A stretch of DNA of 64,000 bases from Hyphomicrobiales bacterium. GTDB taxonomy: Bacteria > Pseudomonadota > Alphaproteobacteria > Rhizobiales > Rhizobiaceae. The translations under genes were made by a program, and so were the position numbers. Positions 9,043 through 20,577 of this stretch are shown in pieces (the first letter of the stretch is position 1; each line of letters begins with the position of its first letter). Where the stretch lies: contig PAPH01000021.1 of the NCBI GenBank assembly GCA_002709005.1, forward strand, positions 98,183 through 162,182, read 5' to 3'. The notes beneath the pieces were generated by a model. The model was not told the DNA's origin, did not search any database, and saw only the letters and a program-made list of their open reading frames with translations.

Positions 9043-10059
9043 TCAGAGCCCCATCTTCTTGCGTGACTGGAGGCCGACGACGAACATCAGGATCGCTCCC
9101 TTGATGGCCGTCTGCACGAATGGCGAGATGTTGGTGAGGTTCATCCCGTTCGACAGAAGCGCCAGCACCAGCGCGCCAATGACGGTTCCATGCAGACTGC
9201 CGATGCCGCCGGAAAGCTGGGTACCACCTATCGCCACGGCGGTGATGGCGTCGAGTTCGAACAGCAGGCCGACATTGGGGTCACCGGACACGATCCGGCC
9301 GGCGAGAAATACGCCCGCAAGCCCGGCAAACAGGGAGCAGGCAACATAGGCGATGACCGTGTTGCGACGATCGGCAATGCCGAAATTGCGGGCGGCGTCT
9401 TCCGCGCCGGAGGCCACGCCTCCGCCTATTGCGAAAAGGTGCAGGCCGAACCGTGACCCGTATAGCAGCTTCCAGGCAATCAGGATGACAACAACGCCCC
9501 AGATGACCGGCATCGGTATGCCGAGAAACGACCCGGCAACGGAACTGATGACCAGTTCCGGTACGGTACCGCCCGATACGGGCCTGAGCATGCGGGCGAA
9601 GCCGAGGATCACGTACTGCATCGCCAATGTCGCGATGATGGGGTGAACGTTGAAGCGGGTGATGACGAGCCCGTTGGTCAACCCGATCAACGCCGCCAGC
9701 ACGAAGACTGCGGGAATGAGGACATATCCGGGGGCGTCGAGCGCGAGTATCGCGGTGGTAAAGCTGATCGTGGAGCCCACCGACAGATCAAGCCCTCCGA
9801 CGATGACGACAAACATCTGGCCGATCGCGGTAATGACCAGCGGCATGGCCTGAGCGACGAGATTGAAGAGATTTTCCCGGCTCAGGAACTGTTCGGTCTG
9901 CAACGCCAGGGCAATGCCGATCAGGATGGCGATCAGCAGCGGGACCAGCCAGAGACCCTGACGACCGCGCTTTCTCCTGCTCCCGGAAAGAAGGCTCGTG
10001 ATGCGGGTGGCCGGACGCGGCTGGATGGCGGGTTCGAGTTTCATCAAGGCTGGCTTCAT
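9043..10059 (-). CDS. Sugar-type ABC transporter permease (RbsC/BPD_transp_2 family)
   Basis: 338 residues with about 30 cytoplasmic residues (RRKRG) before the first helix. GGLDLSVGSTISFTTAIL is the textbook family motif, and FELDAITAVAIGGTQLSGGIGSLHGTVIGAL is the conserved ATPase-contact region of the RbsC type. It lies between the ATPase gene (12-base gap) and the second permease (two bases), in line with one operon. It is the more canonical of the two permeases; its partner has a variant DLSGGG motif. Confidence 0.93.
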   Translation of the reverse strand: MKPALMKLEPAIQPRPATRITSLLSGSRRKRGRQGLWLVPLLIAILIGIALALQTEQFLSRENLFNLVAQAMPLVITAIGQMFVVIVGGLDLSVGSTISFTTAILALDAPGYVLIPAVFVLAALIGLTNGLVITRFNVHPIIATLAMQYVILGFARMLRPVSGGTVPELVISSVAGSFLGIPMPVIWGVVVILIAWKLLYGSRFGLHLFAIGGGVASGAEDAARNFGIADRRNTVIAYVACSLFAGLAGVFLAGRIVSGDPNVGLLFELDAITAVAIGGTQLSGGIGSLHGTVIGALVLALLSNGMNLTNISPFVQTAIKGAILMFVVGLQSRKKMGL

Positions 10060-10071
10060 CTTTCCGGCGCT

Positions 10072-11565
10072 TCAGGCGCTAAGGGCTGCTTCGAGGATGA
10101 TGTGTTCGCTGGCATTCCCGGCCGGCATTTCCGCGACAACAGTGTTGTCGTGGATCACGTAAAGGCGGTCGCACAGACCTATGAGTTCTATCGTTTCGCG
10201 CGACAGAACCAGCACGGCGCCGCCGTTTTCGGCGAATTCACGCAGCAGCCGGTAGATTTCCGACTTGGCACCGATATCCACGCCCCGTGTCGGCTCCTCA
10301 ATCAGGAGCACATCGATATTGGCAGCCAGATAACGACCGAGCAGAACCTTTTGCTGATTGCCGCCTGAAAGCGAACTGACAGGCGCTGAAGCGTCCTCGG
10401 CCTTGATCCTCATGGAAGCCATGGTCGTATTGATGACATCGCGGTAGCGTCTGGCGATCGACATCTCGCCGCGCTCCGACACCAGGCTTATGGCGATGTT
10501 ATCCGCGATCGAAAGGCCGAGGAACAAGCCTTCTTCCTTCCGATCTTCCGGAACGAAGCCAACGCCTGCGGCGTGCAATCGCCTTATGCCCGACGTCTCG
10601 GACACGGGCATTTCCAGCAATTCACCCTTGATCGTCACCGTGCCGGAAAAGGGGCGAAACTTGCCGATGAGCGAGCGAAGGAACTTCTGCTGTCCCTGTC
10701 CCTCCAGACCCGCGAGCGCGACGATCTCGCCGCTCGAGACGTGAAGGGAGAATGGCTTGGACCTGGCATCGATCTTGAAGTGCTTGACATCCACGACCAC
10801 CGAACCGGTTTCCGTCGCGCGAGGCGGAAACAGATCGTCCAGCGTGCGCCCCACCATCATGGCGATGAGTGAAGCCGGGCTCATTTCCGACACCGGCCGT
10901 GTATCGACACGCCTTCCGTCCTTGAGAACGGTCACGGTGTCGCAAATCTCGAAAATCTCTTCCATGCGATGAGAGATGTAGACAATGGCCTTGCCCTCGT
11001 CCCGCAAGCGCCGGATGTGCTTGTTGAGAACGTCGACATCGGCGGCGTTAAGGGCCGCTGTCGGTTCATCCAGAATGAAGATCGATGCGTCCGCCTTGAT
11101 CCCGTGGGCGATTTCAACGAATTGCCGTTCGGCGATTGAAAGCTCGGATACCAGCGCCTCAGGATCGAGCGTCAGACCCAGTTGCGCCAGCGCGTCGGCC
11201 GTCTGGGCATTCATGCCCGCATAGTCGACGGCGCCAAAACGGGTGAGAGGCTCGCGCCCAAGAAACATGTTCTCGGCAATCGTGAGATTGGCGAGAAGCG
11301 ACAGTTCCTGAAAGACTGTCGAGATGCCGAATTCCAGCGCCTTCTTCGGACTGTTGAAGGATATGCGGTGGCCATTCTTGAAGATCTGGCCCGAATCCGG
11401 CTGGTGCACTCCGGCCAGGATCTTCATCAATGTGGACTTGCCCGCCCCGTTCTCGCCCATGAGGGCGTGGACGGTTCCCGGCAGCAACTCCAGCGAAACC
11501 CCGTCGACCGCGCGACTTCCGCCGAACGATTTCGATATGTTGGACATTTCAATGAGATTGATCAC
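10072..11565 (-). CDS. Sugar-type ABC transporter ATPase, two nucleotide-binding domains (RbsA/MglA family)
   Basis: 497 residues. The first domain has Walker A GENGAGKSTL (near residue 38), signature LSIAERQFVEIA and Walker B FILDEPTAAL. The second has a degenerate Walker A region (LEGQGQQKFLRSL), signature LSGGNQQKVLLGRYLA and LLIEEPTRGVDIG. This asymmetry, with an inactive second Walker A, is normal for the RbsA/MglA type. It powers import with the two adjacent permeases. The gene follows the binding-protein gene after 132 bases holding two strong hairpins, which may lower its expression relative to the binding protein. Confidence 0.95.
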   Translation of the reverse strand: MINLIEMSNISKSFGGSRAVDGVSLELLPGTVHALMGENGAGKSTLMKILAGVHQPDSGQIFKNGHRISFNSPKKALEFGISTVFQELSLLANLTIAENMFLGREPLTRFGAVDYAGMNAQTADALAQLGLTLDPEALVSELSIAERQFVEIAHGIKADASIFILDEPTAALNAADVDVLNKHIRRLRDEGKAIVYISHRMEEIFEICDTVTVLKDGRRVDTRPVSEMSPASLIAMMVGRTLDDLFPPRATETGSVVVDVKHFKIDARSKPFSLHVSSGEIVALAGLEGQGQQKFLRSLIGKFRPFSGTVTIKGELLEMPVSETSGIRRLHAAGVGFVPEDRKEEGLFLGLSIADNIAISLVSERGEMSIARRYRDVINTTMASMRIKAEDASAPVSSLSGGNQQKVLLGRYLAANIDVLLIEEPTRGVDIGAKSEIYRLLREFAENGGAVLVLSRETIELIGLCDRLYVIHDNTVVAEMPAGNASEHIILEAALSA

Positions 11566-11611
11566 GCGGTCCTCCCAACATCGGCCTGTGCCGTGCCAAG
11601 GTCTTTTTTTG

Positions 11612-11676
11612 GGGCGGGGTCCCGAAATCCAGGAACCCCGCCCGTTTCGTTCGCCGCGAACAGCACCGCGGCGAAC
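11612..11676 (-). repeat. Two stable hairpins between binding-protein and ATPase genes
   Basis: GTTCGCCGCG and CGCGGCGAAC (11649-11658 and 11667-11676, 8-base loop) pair perfectly over 10 bp. The nearby GGGCGGGGT and ACCCCGCCC (11612-11620 and 11635-11643) pair over 9 bp. Neither has a T run in the direction of transcription. Stem-loops at this place commonly protect the upstream binding-protein mRNA and reduce read-through, so they may set the ratio of binding protein to membrane components. Confidence 0.6.
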
Positions 11677-11697
11677 AACCAGGTCTCGGGAGGAAAC

Positions 11698-12774
11698 CTA
11701 GTTTTTGGCGTACCACTTCTTGAGCTGCTCTTCCGAGAGCTCGGTGGGCCACCAAACCGCATCCGAAAGATCCTCCCGGTAATAGGACTTGGCCTTTTCC
11801 AGGTCCCAGCCCGCCGGCTTGTAGTCGTAGTGCTTGTAGATGCCTTCCCGGCCTTCGAGCAGCGCAACGGCCGCATGCACACCAGCCGCCCCCTGGGCGG
11901 GCGCATATTCCGGCGCGATCGACTGGAAGCTGTCGTTTATCCACTGGCGAAAGAAGCCGTTATTGCCCTCGCCCGAAATCGGCGGAATGTCGGCGCCGAA
12001 CTGCTTGAATACGTCAACGCAGGCGCGTGTCATGTCGGCGCCGGAAGACCAGATCCCGTCGACGTCCGGATTGTTCAGATAAAGGGTTTCGCAGACCTTC
12101 TTGCCCTTGTCGTACTGCCAGTCGCCATGCTCCTCGGCGATGATCTTGGTACCGTGACCGTCGAGCGCCTCAAGAAGTCCATTGTAGCGATTGGTGTCCT
12201 CCGGATGGCCGGCGAGTCCACGCAAGACCCAGATCTTTCCCTCCTCGACGACGGTCTTGACCAACCAGTCGCCCATCACTTTTCCGAAGTGTTCGGCGCC
12301 GCCCTGGATTTCGGTCGTATAGGCATCCGTTTCCACGCGTCCGGTGTGGACGACGACCGGAATTCCGGCAGCCACCGCCTTCTCTATGGAAGCGTCGGCC
12401 GAAGTCGACGTGACCGGCTGAACGATGATCGCGTCGACCTTCTGGGCGATCAGGTCCTCGATGTCGGCGACCTGTTTCTTCTGATCGAAGTTGGCGTCGA
12501 GCAGAATGAACTTCTCGACGCAGGATTCGCCCTCGGCAGCAGCCTCGGATTCATGGGCGACCTGCACCGTCCAGGTATTGGCGTTGACGCCGAAATGGCT
12601 CATGCCAATGGTCCAGCCGCATTCCTTCTTATACTTGCCCGCCTCGACAACCGGGTTGTCTCCAGGTGCGATCGTCACCCCTTCCATCGGAAGGTAATCG
12701 TCCGCCAGCGCGGAAGCCGACAGACTGGTGGCAAACAGCAGTCCCGACGCAATTGCGGCAATGCGTGATGTCAT
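11698..12774 (-). CDS. Periplasmic sugar-type solute-binding protein (Peripla_BP_4/RbsB-like)
   Basis: 358 residues from the ATG at 12772-12774, with GGAGGA nine bases upstream; an in-frame ATG further up has no ribosome site. A signal peptide is clear (TSRIAAIASGLLFATSLSASALA). The mature protein has the type I periplasmic fold pattern: GMSHFGVNANTWTVQV, VDAIIVQPVTSTSADASIEKA, IPVVVHTGRVETDAY and VDGIWSSGADMTRACVDVF. These resemble the ribose/xylose/rhizopine-type binding proteins. First gene of the ABC operon and probably the most abundant product. The ligand is unknown; the neighbouring esterases suggest an acylated sugar or glycoside. Confidence 0.92.
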   Translation of the reverse strand: MTSRIAAIASGLLFATSLSASALADDYLPMEGVTIAPGDNPVVEAGKYKKECGWTIGMSHFGVNANTWTVQVAHESEAAAEGESCVEKFILLDANFDQKKQVADIEDLIAQKVDAIIVQPVTSTSADASIEKAVAAGIPVVVHTGRVETDAYTTEIQGGAEHFGKVMGDWLVKTVVEEGKIWVLRGLAGHPEDTNRYNGLLEALDGHGTKIIAEEHGDWQYDKGKKVCETLYLNNPDVDGIWSSGADMTRACVDVFKQFGADIPPISGEGNNGFFRQWINDSFQSIAPEYAPAQGAAGVHAAVALLEGREGIYKHYDYKPAGWDLEKAKSYYREDLSDAVWWPTELSEEQLKKWYAKN

Positions 12775-13160
12775 GGGTTTTCCTCCTCCATTCAAACCGT
12801 TGTGCAAATCCGGCGAACCGCAGGCGCTCGCTTGTGCGCACGGCGATCACTTCCAAGCTGTTGGGAATCCTCCTCCCCACTTGGTCCGGGCCTGGAATTT
12901 AGCTCTGGGCCGGTCGTCGCATCTCAGCGCCGCCCTTGGCGCTAACGCGGCCGCTCGGAACCTCCTCCGAATGGCAAAAAAGCATGTGAAAAAAAGCAAG
13001 TCAACACTTATTCAGATTGAATGAATAACTATTCCTTGAATTGATCATGTTGGATGACTATTGATTTGCGGTGCCGGAGCCGCGTTGCACGTGCAGTCAA
13101 CGGGCCTCCGCGAGGAGGAGAATCCAGCCGAATGTTTCGAGATTTTGGACCGGGAACGTG
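12775..13160. promoter_or_regulatory. Divergent promoter region of the sugar-ABC and esterase-ROK operons
   Basis: This 386-base gene-free stretch separates two oppositely oriented operons. It holds a 21-bp palindrome at 13008-13028. Next to it is a minus-strand TTGACT (12999-13004) that could be the -35 of the ABC operon, though the matching -10, 17 bases on, is only a T run. The part near 12775-12990 shows nothing else recognisable. Confidence 0.55.
13008..13028. promoter_or_regulatory. ROK-type operator candidate
   Basis: TTATTCA and TGAATAA pair perfectly around seven bases. Operators of the ROK repressors NagC and Mlc have the form TTATT-N11-AATAA, which this site fits exactly. It abuts a TTGACT element on the minus strand by four bases, and a ROK regulator gene lies 0.8 kb away. 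That regulator is the obvious candidate to bind here. Confidence 0.6.
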
Positions 13161-13802
13161 ATGCGAACGGTACTGTGCTACGGAGATTCCAACACCTACG
13201 GCCAGATACCCGGCGGTGGACCGCTTGACCGTTATCCCCGAGACCAGCGCTGGCCAGGCGTTCTGGCTCGCGAGCTGGGCGCAGGCTGGCATGTCATTGA
13301 GGAAGGCCTCAGTGGCAGGACGACCGTGCGCGACGACCCGATCGAAGGTGCCTTGAAAAATGGCCGCACCTATCTCAGGCCCTGCCTGATGAGCCACGCG
13401 CCACTCGACCTCATCATCCTGATGCTTGGGACGAACGATCTAAAGGCTCGCTTCAACCAGCCGCCTTCCGAAGTGGCGATGGGCATCGGATGCCTTGTAC
13501 ATGACATCAAGGAACTCGCACTGGGCGCAAACAACCGCTCGCCCGAAATCATGGTCGTCTCTCCGCCTCCGATGCTGGACGACATAAAGGAATGGGAGGC
13601 GATCTTCCGCGGCGCACAAACGAAATCTCGCGAGCTGGCTCTGCAAATGGAGATCATCGCCGATTCACTTGAGGTGCATTTCTTCGATGCCGGACTGTAT
13701 GCTCTGAGCGATCCGACCGACGGCTTCCACATTAATGGCGAAGCTCACGAGGCATTGGGTGTCGCCCTTTCGAGAGAAGTGGAGGCAATCGGATGGAGAT
13801 GA
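13161..13802 (+). CDS. SGNH/GDSL hydrolase, perhydrolase/arylesterase type, second copy
   Basis: 213 residues from the ATG at 13161. The SGNH blocks are VLCYGDSNTYGQ (Ser10), WHVIEEGLSGRTTVRDDP, MLGTNDLKARF and DGFHINGEAH at the C-terminus. It is paralogous to the esterase at 7373-8056: both share VIEEGLS-RTT, a LLGTND-type block and a SPPP/APPP segment, but this one is shorter and lacks the insert around residues 130-145. It is divergent from the ABC operon and sits 51 bases before the ROK gene, so esterase and regulator are probably cotranscribed. The product is cytoplasmic by absence of a signal peptide. It likely removes acyl groups from imported substrate. Confidence 0.88.
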   Translation: MRTVLCYGDSNTYGQIPGGGPLDRYPRDQRWPGVLARELGAGWHVIEEGLSGRTTVRDDPIEGALKNGRTYLRPCLMSHAPLDLIILMLGTNDLKARFNQPPSEVAMGIGCLVHDIKELALGANNRSPEIMVVSPPPMLDDIKEWEAIFRGAQTKSRELALQMEIIADSLEVHFFDAGLYALSDPTDGFHINGEAHEALGVALSREVEAIGWR

Positions 13803-13853
13803 GCCGCGCCCGCCATACCAGAGCGAATAGCCTCCGCGCGAAAACCGGGTGTA

Positions 13854-14963
13854 ATGACGGGAGCTGCCGGCGTGCCTGACATGCGCTTTGCGCCCCCCAA
13901 CCCGTTGCGGATAGCGGACCGCGCCACGGGCCTGAATGCCGTCAGCATCAGAAGCTACAACGAGCGGCTGCTGCTTTCCCTTCTGCTGCAAAACGATTCA
14001 ATCACCCGCTTTGAAATCGGGGAACGGACCGGCCTTTCCGCGCAGACGGTATCCGTGCTTGTCCGGTCACTCGAACAGGAGGGACTGGTTGCCAAGGGCG
14101 AAGCGCAGAAAGGGCGCGTCGGGCCGCCGACCGTCCCCGTCGCGCTCAATTCGGAAGGTGCCTTCTCAGTGGGCGTCAGCGTGGGCCATAAGTTCACAGA
14201 TGTCGTGCTCATCGATTTTGTCGGCGCGCCCCGTTTTCATCAGACTTTTCCAAACCCGGGGCCCGACCATCTCAGCAATCATTCAGAGTTCTTGACCACC
14301 ATCCGGAACGCAATGTCGCTCGTGCCGCCCGAGGCCCGCAGCAGGCTGGCCGGAGTAGGCCTCGCCTTGCCGCACACCGCTTCCGAAGGCAGGGACGAGG
14401 ACGCCTATTTCAAGGCGCTGCAGCAGGAAATCGAAGCGCAGCTCGAGCTTTCCGTCTTCGTTCAGAACGACATCACGGCGGCCGCGAGTGCGGAGAGCAT
14501 GTTCGGCGCCGCGAAGCCGCTGACCGACTACATGTTCTTCTACCTCGGCGCCAATCTGCACGGACGCCTGATCCTCAACCATCAAATTTTCCACGGCAAT
14601 TCGCCGGTGAGTTTCGACGTCGGGATATCCGCGCTGGAAAGAGAACTTGCAGCCGCTGGCAAGCCGGCGGCGCCGCTTTGGGACAGACTTGGCGCGTGGC
14701 CGGACTACGGGCAGCATCTCCTCGAATGGGAAGACAATCTCATCGAGAGGATGGTCCGTTCGTGCCGCGACATCAGACAGTTCATCGAGATCGACACGAT
14801 CGTCCTTTCCTCATACGCCCCGAGAGACGTGTGTCGGGATATCTGCGCGAGAATGGAGGAAACGATGCCGGGGATTCGCGCTATCGCTGGGAGCATTGCC
14901 CCCTCCCCGAAAGCCATCGGAGCGGCAAGTCTCCCTTTCAGCTCGAGATTTATGGTGGAATAG
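13854..14963 (+). CDS. ROK-family transcriptional regulator (NagC/Mlc/XylR type)
   Basis: 369 residues. An N-terminal winged helix (about residues 30-95; RFEIGERTGLSAQTVSVLVRSLEQEGLV) precedes a ROK sugar-kinase-like domain (VGVSVGHKFTDVVLIDF; FVQNDITAAASAESMFG). Odd points: the usual ROK zinc motif (CXCGXXGCXE) and the GxGxGGG loop are missing, the latter replaced by FFYLGANLHGRLIL. The ligand pocket is therefore unusual and phosphorylation is unlikely. Repression of the divergent ABC and esterase genes through the palindrome at 13008-13028 is a reasonable inference. A sugar ligand is expected from the family. Confidence 0.88.
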   Translation: MTGAAGVPDMRFAPPNPLRIADRATGLNAVSIRSYNERLLLSLLLQNDSITRFEIGERTGLSAQTVSVLVRSLEQEGLVAKGEAQKGRVGPPTVPVALNSEGAFSVGVSVGHKFTDVVLIDFVGAPRFHQTFPNPGPDHLSNHSEFLTTIRNAMSLVPPEARSRLAGVGLALPHTASEGRDEDAYFKALQQEIEAQLELSVFVQNDITAAASAESMFGAAKPLTDYMFFYLGANLHGRLILNHQIFHGNSPVSFDVGISALERELAAAGKPAAPLWDRLGAWPDYGQHLLEWEDNLIERMVRSCRDIRQFIEIDTIVLSSYAPRDVCRDICARMEETMPGIRAIAGSIAPSPKAIGAASLPFSSRFMVE

Positions 14964-15156
14964 CATTCCAGAAACGAAAGGCACGCCGTTCAGGCAATCG
15001 GCTGATAAGCGGCATATTCTTGCGACGATCAGTCTGCCAGCGGTTCTTCGGACCGGCTAGATTGAAGAAGCTCTCGGCGACAGCGTTTTCCGGAACGTGG
15101 GCCGTGAGGACCGACGCCCAGTCAATGCTGGTGACCGCACCGGGAACAGCGGCTGT
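14961..15156 (-). pseudogene. Possible IS3-type transposase remnant
   Basis: In the minus strand, continuing in frame just past the LysR stop, the reading VPENAVAESFFN (15050-15095) resembles the DNAVAESFF region of IS3-family OrfB transposases. No further catalytic motifs, no inverted repeats and no full ORF remain, and the frame ends at 14961. It could equally be chance similarity. It would mark an old insertion between the ROK gene and the LysR gene. Confidence 0.25.
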
Positions 15157-16065
15157 TCACGGATCAGTCGCTGTCCCGAAATTTCGGTCCCCCGCGTCCA
15201 CCAGCCAATCGCGAAACAGGAGTGCATTTGCGGACACACGCGAGTGCACCTTCAGATAGAAGCATTCAGGCGAGGGAATACTATCCGCAACCAGATTGAC
15301 AAGCCGCCCACTCGTCATCAGCGGCCCTACCAGTCCGTCCCAGCCGAGCACGGCGCCGTCATCGTCCTGAGCCATCTGCAACGCGATCATGTAGTTGTTC
15401 ACGGACAAGGACTTGCCAACCGGAGCACCCAATCCGACGGTTCGCAGCCAGTCCGGCCATCCGGTCCAGCGAGCGCCTTCCCCGGTTATATGGATAAGTG
15501 GCGCCTGAAGAAGGTCCCGCGCTTCGCGAATGCCGTGTAGCGACGCATAAGCGGGTGATCCGAGTGCAAGTATACGGTCCCTGAACAGAAGCCTGTACTC
15601 GCCTCCGTCCTCGGGAATTGTTCCATAGTGTATGCTCAGATCGCAGCGCTGAGCCGAATTCTCAATATCGCTGACGATCTGCGAAACGCTGATTTCGGGA
15701 TGACGTTTCCAGAACGCCGAAATCTGCGGCGTCAGCCAGAACGCACTCATCGCACTTGTCGATCTGACCACCACGGCCGGCCTGTCCGATCGCTCCCGGA
15801 TCGACTGGACGGTCTCCGAAATGCTCTCGAATCCCTTCTGGAGCGCGACGAAGAGAAAGGCGCCCACTTCGGTGAACTCCACGCCGCGGTGATGTCGGGT
15901 GAATAACTGGCGTCCCAGCTCGCTCTCGAGCGCCTTGATCTGATGGCTGACCGCTGCGGGCGTCACATTCAGTTCGGAAGCTGCAGCCTTGAAGCTCAAA
16001 TGACGCGCCGCCGCCTCGAAACACAGGAGAGAAGTCATCGATGGAAGATCGTACGGACGGGCCAT
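15157..16065 (-). CDS. LysR-family regulator (GcvA-like), divergent from the Rieske demethylase genes
   Basis: 302 residues from the ATG at 16063-16065. An ATG 51 bases upstream is in frame but falls inside a palindrome, so the shorter form is preferred. The N-terminal winged helix is typical: LLCFEAAARHLSFKAAASELNVTPAAVSHQIKALE, then LFTRHHRGVEFT. The co-inducer domain follows (SAMSAFWLTPQISAFWKRHP; ITGEGARWTGWPDWL), and the WxDW-like segment puts it in the GcvA group. It lies head to head with the betaine-demethylase genes and probably activates them in response to substrate. Confidence 0.92.
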   Translation of the reverse strand: MARPYDLPSMTSLLCFEAAARHLSFKAAASELNVTPAAVSHQIKALESELGRQLFTRHHRGVEFTEVGAFLFVALQKGFESISETVQSIRERSDRPAVVVRSTSAMSAFWLTPQISAFWKRHPEISVSQIVSDIENSAQRCDLSIHYGTIPEDGGEYRLLFRDRILALGSPAYASLHGIREARDLLQAPLIHITGEGARWTGWPDWLRTVGLGAPVGKSLSVNNYMIALQMAQDDDGAVLGWDGLVGPLMTSGRLVNLVADSIPSPECFYLKVHSRVSANALLFRDWLVDAGDRNFGTATDP

Positions 16066-16112
16066 GATGTCGCTTTCGCATAAATCCGTGTCGGGATGTG
16101 AAAGAGTTAAAC

Positions 16113-18519
<2,407 letters not shown>

Positions 18520-18540
18520 AGAAATCAAGTGAGAACACCG

Positions 18541-20577
18541 ATGTCCAACGACCCGCTTCTTCAGCCCTATCAGCTCAAGCACCTGACGTTGAAAAACCGC
18601 TTGATGATCTCGTCGCATGAGCCTGCCTATCCCGAGGACGGCATGCCGAAGGAGCGCTATCGCGCCTATCACGTGGAGCGTGCCAAAGCCGGTGTCGGAC
18701 TGACGATGACGGCGGGCTCGGCGAGCGTGGCCCGTGACAGCCCACCGGTCTTCAACAACATCCTGGCATGGAAGGACGAAGTCGTCGGCTGGATGAAACA
18801 GCTCACCGACGAATGTCACGACCATGGCTGCGCGGTGATGATTCAGCTCACCCATCTCGGCCGTCGCACACGCTGGGACAAGGCAGACTGGCTGCCCGTC
18901 GTCTCGCCCGGCCTCGAGCGCGAAGCTTCCCACAAAGCATTTCCGAAAAAGGCCGAGGACTGGGACATAGAGCGCTTGATCGGCGACTATGCCTCGGCGG
19001 CTGCCCGGATGAAGTCTGCCGGACTCGACGGGATCGAGATCCAGGCTTACGGACACCTGATGGACCAGTTCTGGTCGCCGCTCACCAACGACCTTGAAGG
19101 CCCCTATGGCGGCAGTCTTGAAAACCGGCTTCGCTTCACCTTCGATGTCCTGCGCGAGATCCGCGAGAGCTGCGGTCCGGATTTCATCGTCGGCGTAAGA
19201 TACACCGGCGACGAGGATCTGGCCGGCGGCCTGACCAAGGAAGACGGCATCGAGATCTCTCGCCGCCTCAAGGACAGCGGCCTTGTTGACTTCCTCAACG
19301 TGGTGAAGGGGCACATCGATACTGACGCCGGTCTGACGGACGTCATCCCCGTGCAAGGCATGCGCTCGGCGCCGCATCTCGACTTCGCGGGGGAGATCCG
19401 TGCAGCCACATCATTCCCGACATTCCACGCCGCCAAGATCCAGGATGTTGCCACGGCGCGGCACGCCATTGCCAGCGGCAAACTCGACCTCGTCGGCATG
19501 ACGCGGGCTCACATGGCCGACCCGCACATCGTTGCAAAGATCATGCGCGGAGAGGAGGAACGCATCCGGCCCTGCGTCGGAGCGAACTACTGTCTCGATC
19601 GCATTTATCAGGGCGGCATGGCCTTGTGTCTCCATAACCCTTCGACTGGACGCGAGGTCGAGCAGCCCCATGAACTGGGTTCGTCTGAGAGCCCGCGCCG
19701 GGTCGTCGTCATTGGAGCCGGACCGGCCGGGCTTGAGGCCGCGCGTGTGGCTTCGGCCCGCGGGCATGATGTCATTGTCCATGAAGCCGCAAGTCACGCC
19801 GGCGGCCAGATTCGTCTTACTGCGCTGACCGAAAGGCGGCGAGAGATGATGCAATTGATCGACTGGCGCATGGCCGAGTGCGAGCGGATGGGAGTACGGT
19901 TCAACTTCAACAGCTATGTCGATGCCAGCGATTTCGCGAGGGAAGAGGCCGACGTTATCATCGTGGCGACAGGCGGCCTGCCGCACACCGACATCCTGAG
20001 CGAGGGCAACGACCTGGTGGTGTCTGCCTGGGACATTCTCTCAGGTGATGTCGAGCCCGGGCGCAACGTCCTGATTTATGACGACGCGGGCGATTACCCC
20101 GCGCTCCAGGCCGCCGAGAAGATCGCCGCGACCGGCGCCAGGGTCGAGATCGTCACGCGCGACCGCAACATCGTCTCGGAAGTGATGGCTATGTCCCTCA
20201 CTCCGTCGCTGCGCATTCTACAGGCTCTCGACGTGACGTTCACCCCGACATGGCGGGTGGATGCGGTGTCGAGGGACGGCAACTCTCTTGTAGCGATGCT
20301 GGGAAGCGATTACGGCCCGATGAGACGAGAGCGCAGGGTAGACCAGGTCGTCGTCAATCACGGCACGCGTCCTCTGGACGACATCTATTTCGACCTCCGA
20401 CCGGAATCGAGCAATCAAGGCGAAGTCGATTACGAGGATCTCATCGCCGGACGTCGGCAGGAGCGCGTCAGGAACGATGCCGGACGCTATCAGCTGTTTC
20501 GGATCGGCGACGCGGTCGCTGCTCGCAACACCCATGCGGCGATCTATGACGCCCTCAGGCTCGCTCGAACACTCTAG
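18541..20577 (+). CDS. FMN/[4Fe-4S]/FAD demethylase of the StcD/DgcA type (old yellow enzyme fused to pyridine nucleotide-binding domain)
   Basis: 678 residues from the ATG at 18541; AAGTGAG lies nine bases upstream. The N-terminal TIM-barrel FMN domain (LLQPYQLKHLTLKNRLMISSHEP) is followed by the iron-sulfur cysteines in CVGANYCLDRIYQGG and MALCLHNP. Then comes an FAD-binding motif VVVIGAGPAGLEAARVA near residue 392 and a second nucleotide site. This architecture occurs in trimethylamine dehydrogenase-like enzymes, and the length matches Sinorhizobium StcD, a probable N-methylproline demethylase, and Pseudomonas DgcA. It would take the second methyl group from the product of the Rieske enzyme. 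Substrate: N-methylproline or dimethylglycine, inferred. Confidence 0.87.
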   Translation: MSNDPLLQPYQLKHLTLKNRLMISSHEPAYPEDGMPKERYRAYHVERAKAGVGLTMTAGSASVARDSPPVFNNILAWKDEVVGWMKQLTDECHDHGCAVMIQLTHLGRRTRWDKADWLPVVSPGLEREASHKAFPKKAEDWDIERLIGDYASAAARMKSAGLDGIEIQAYGHLMDQFWSPLTNDLEGPYGGSLENRLRFTFDVLREIRESCGPDFIVGVRYTGDEDLAGGLTKEDGIEISRRLKDSGLVDFLNVVKGHIDTDAGLTDVIPVQGMRSAPHLDFAGEIRAATSFPTFHAAKIQDVATARHAIASGKLDLVGMTRAHMADPHIVAKIMRGEEERIRPCVGANYCLDRIYQGGMALCLHNPSTGREVEQPHELGSSESPRRVVVIGAGPAGLEAARVASARGHDVIVHEAASHAGGQIRLTALTERRREMMQLIDWRMAECERMGVRFNFNSYVDASDFAREEADVIIVATGGLPHTDILSEGNDLVVSAWDILSGDVEPGRNVLIYDDAGDYPALQAAEKIAATGARVEIVTRDRNIVSEVMAMSLTPSLRILQALDVTFTPTWRVDAVSRDGNSLVAMLGSDYGPMRRERRVDQVVVNHGTRPLDDIYFDLRPESSNQGEVDYEDLIAGRRQERVRNDAGRYQLFRIGDAVAARNTHAAIYDALRLARTL

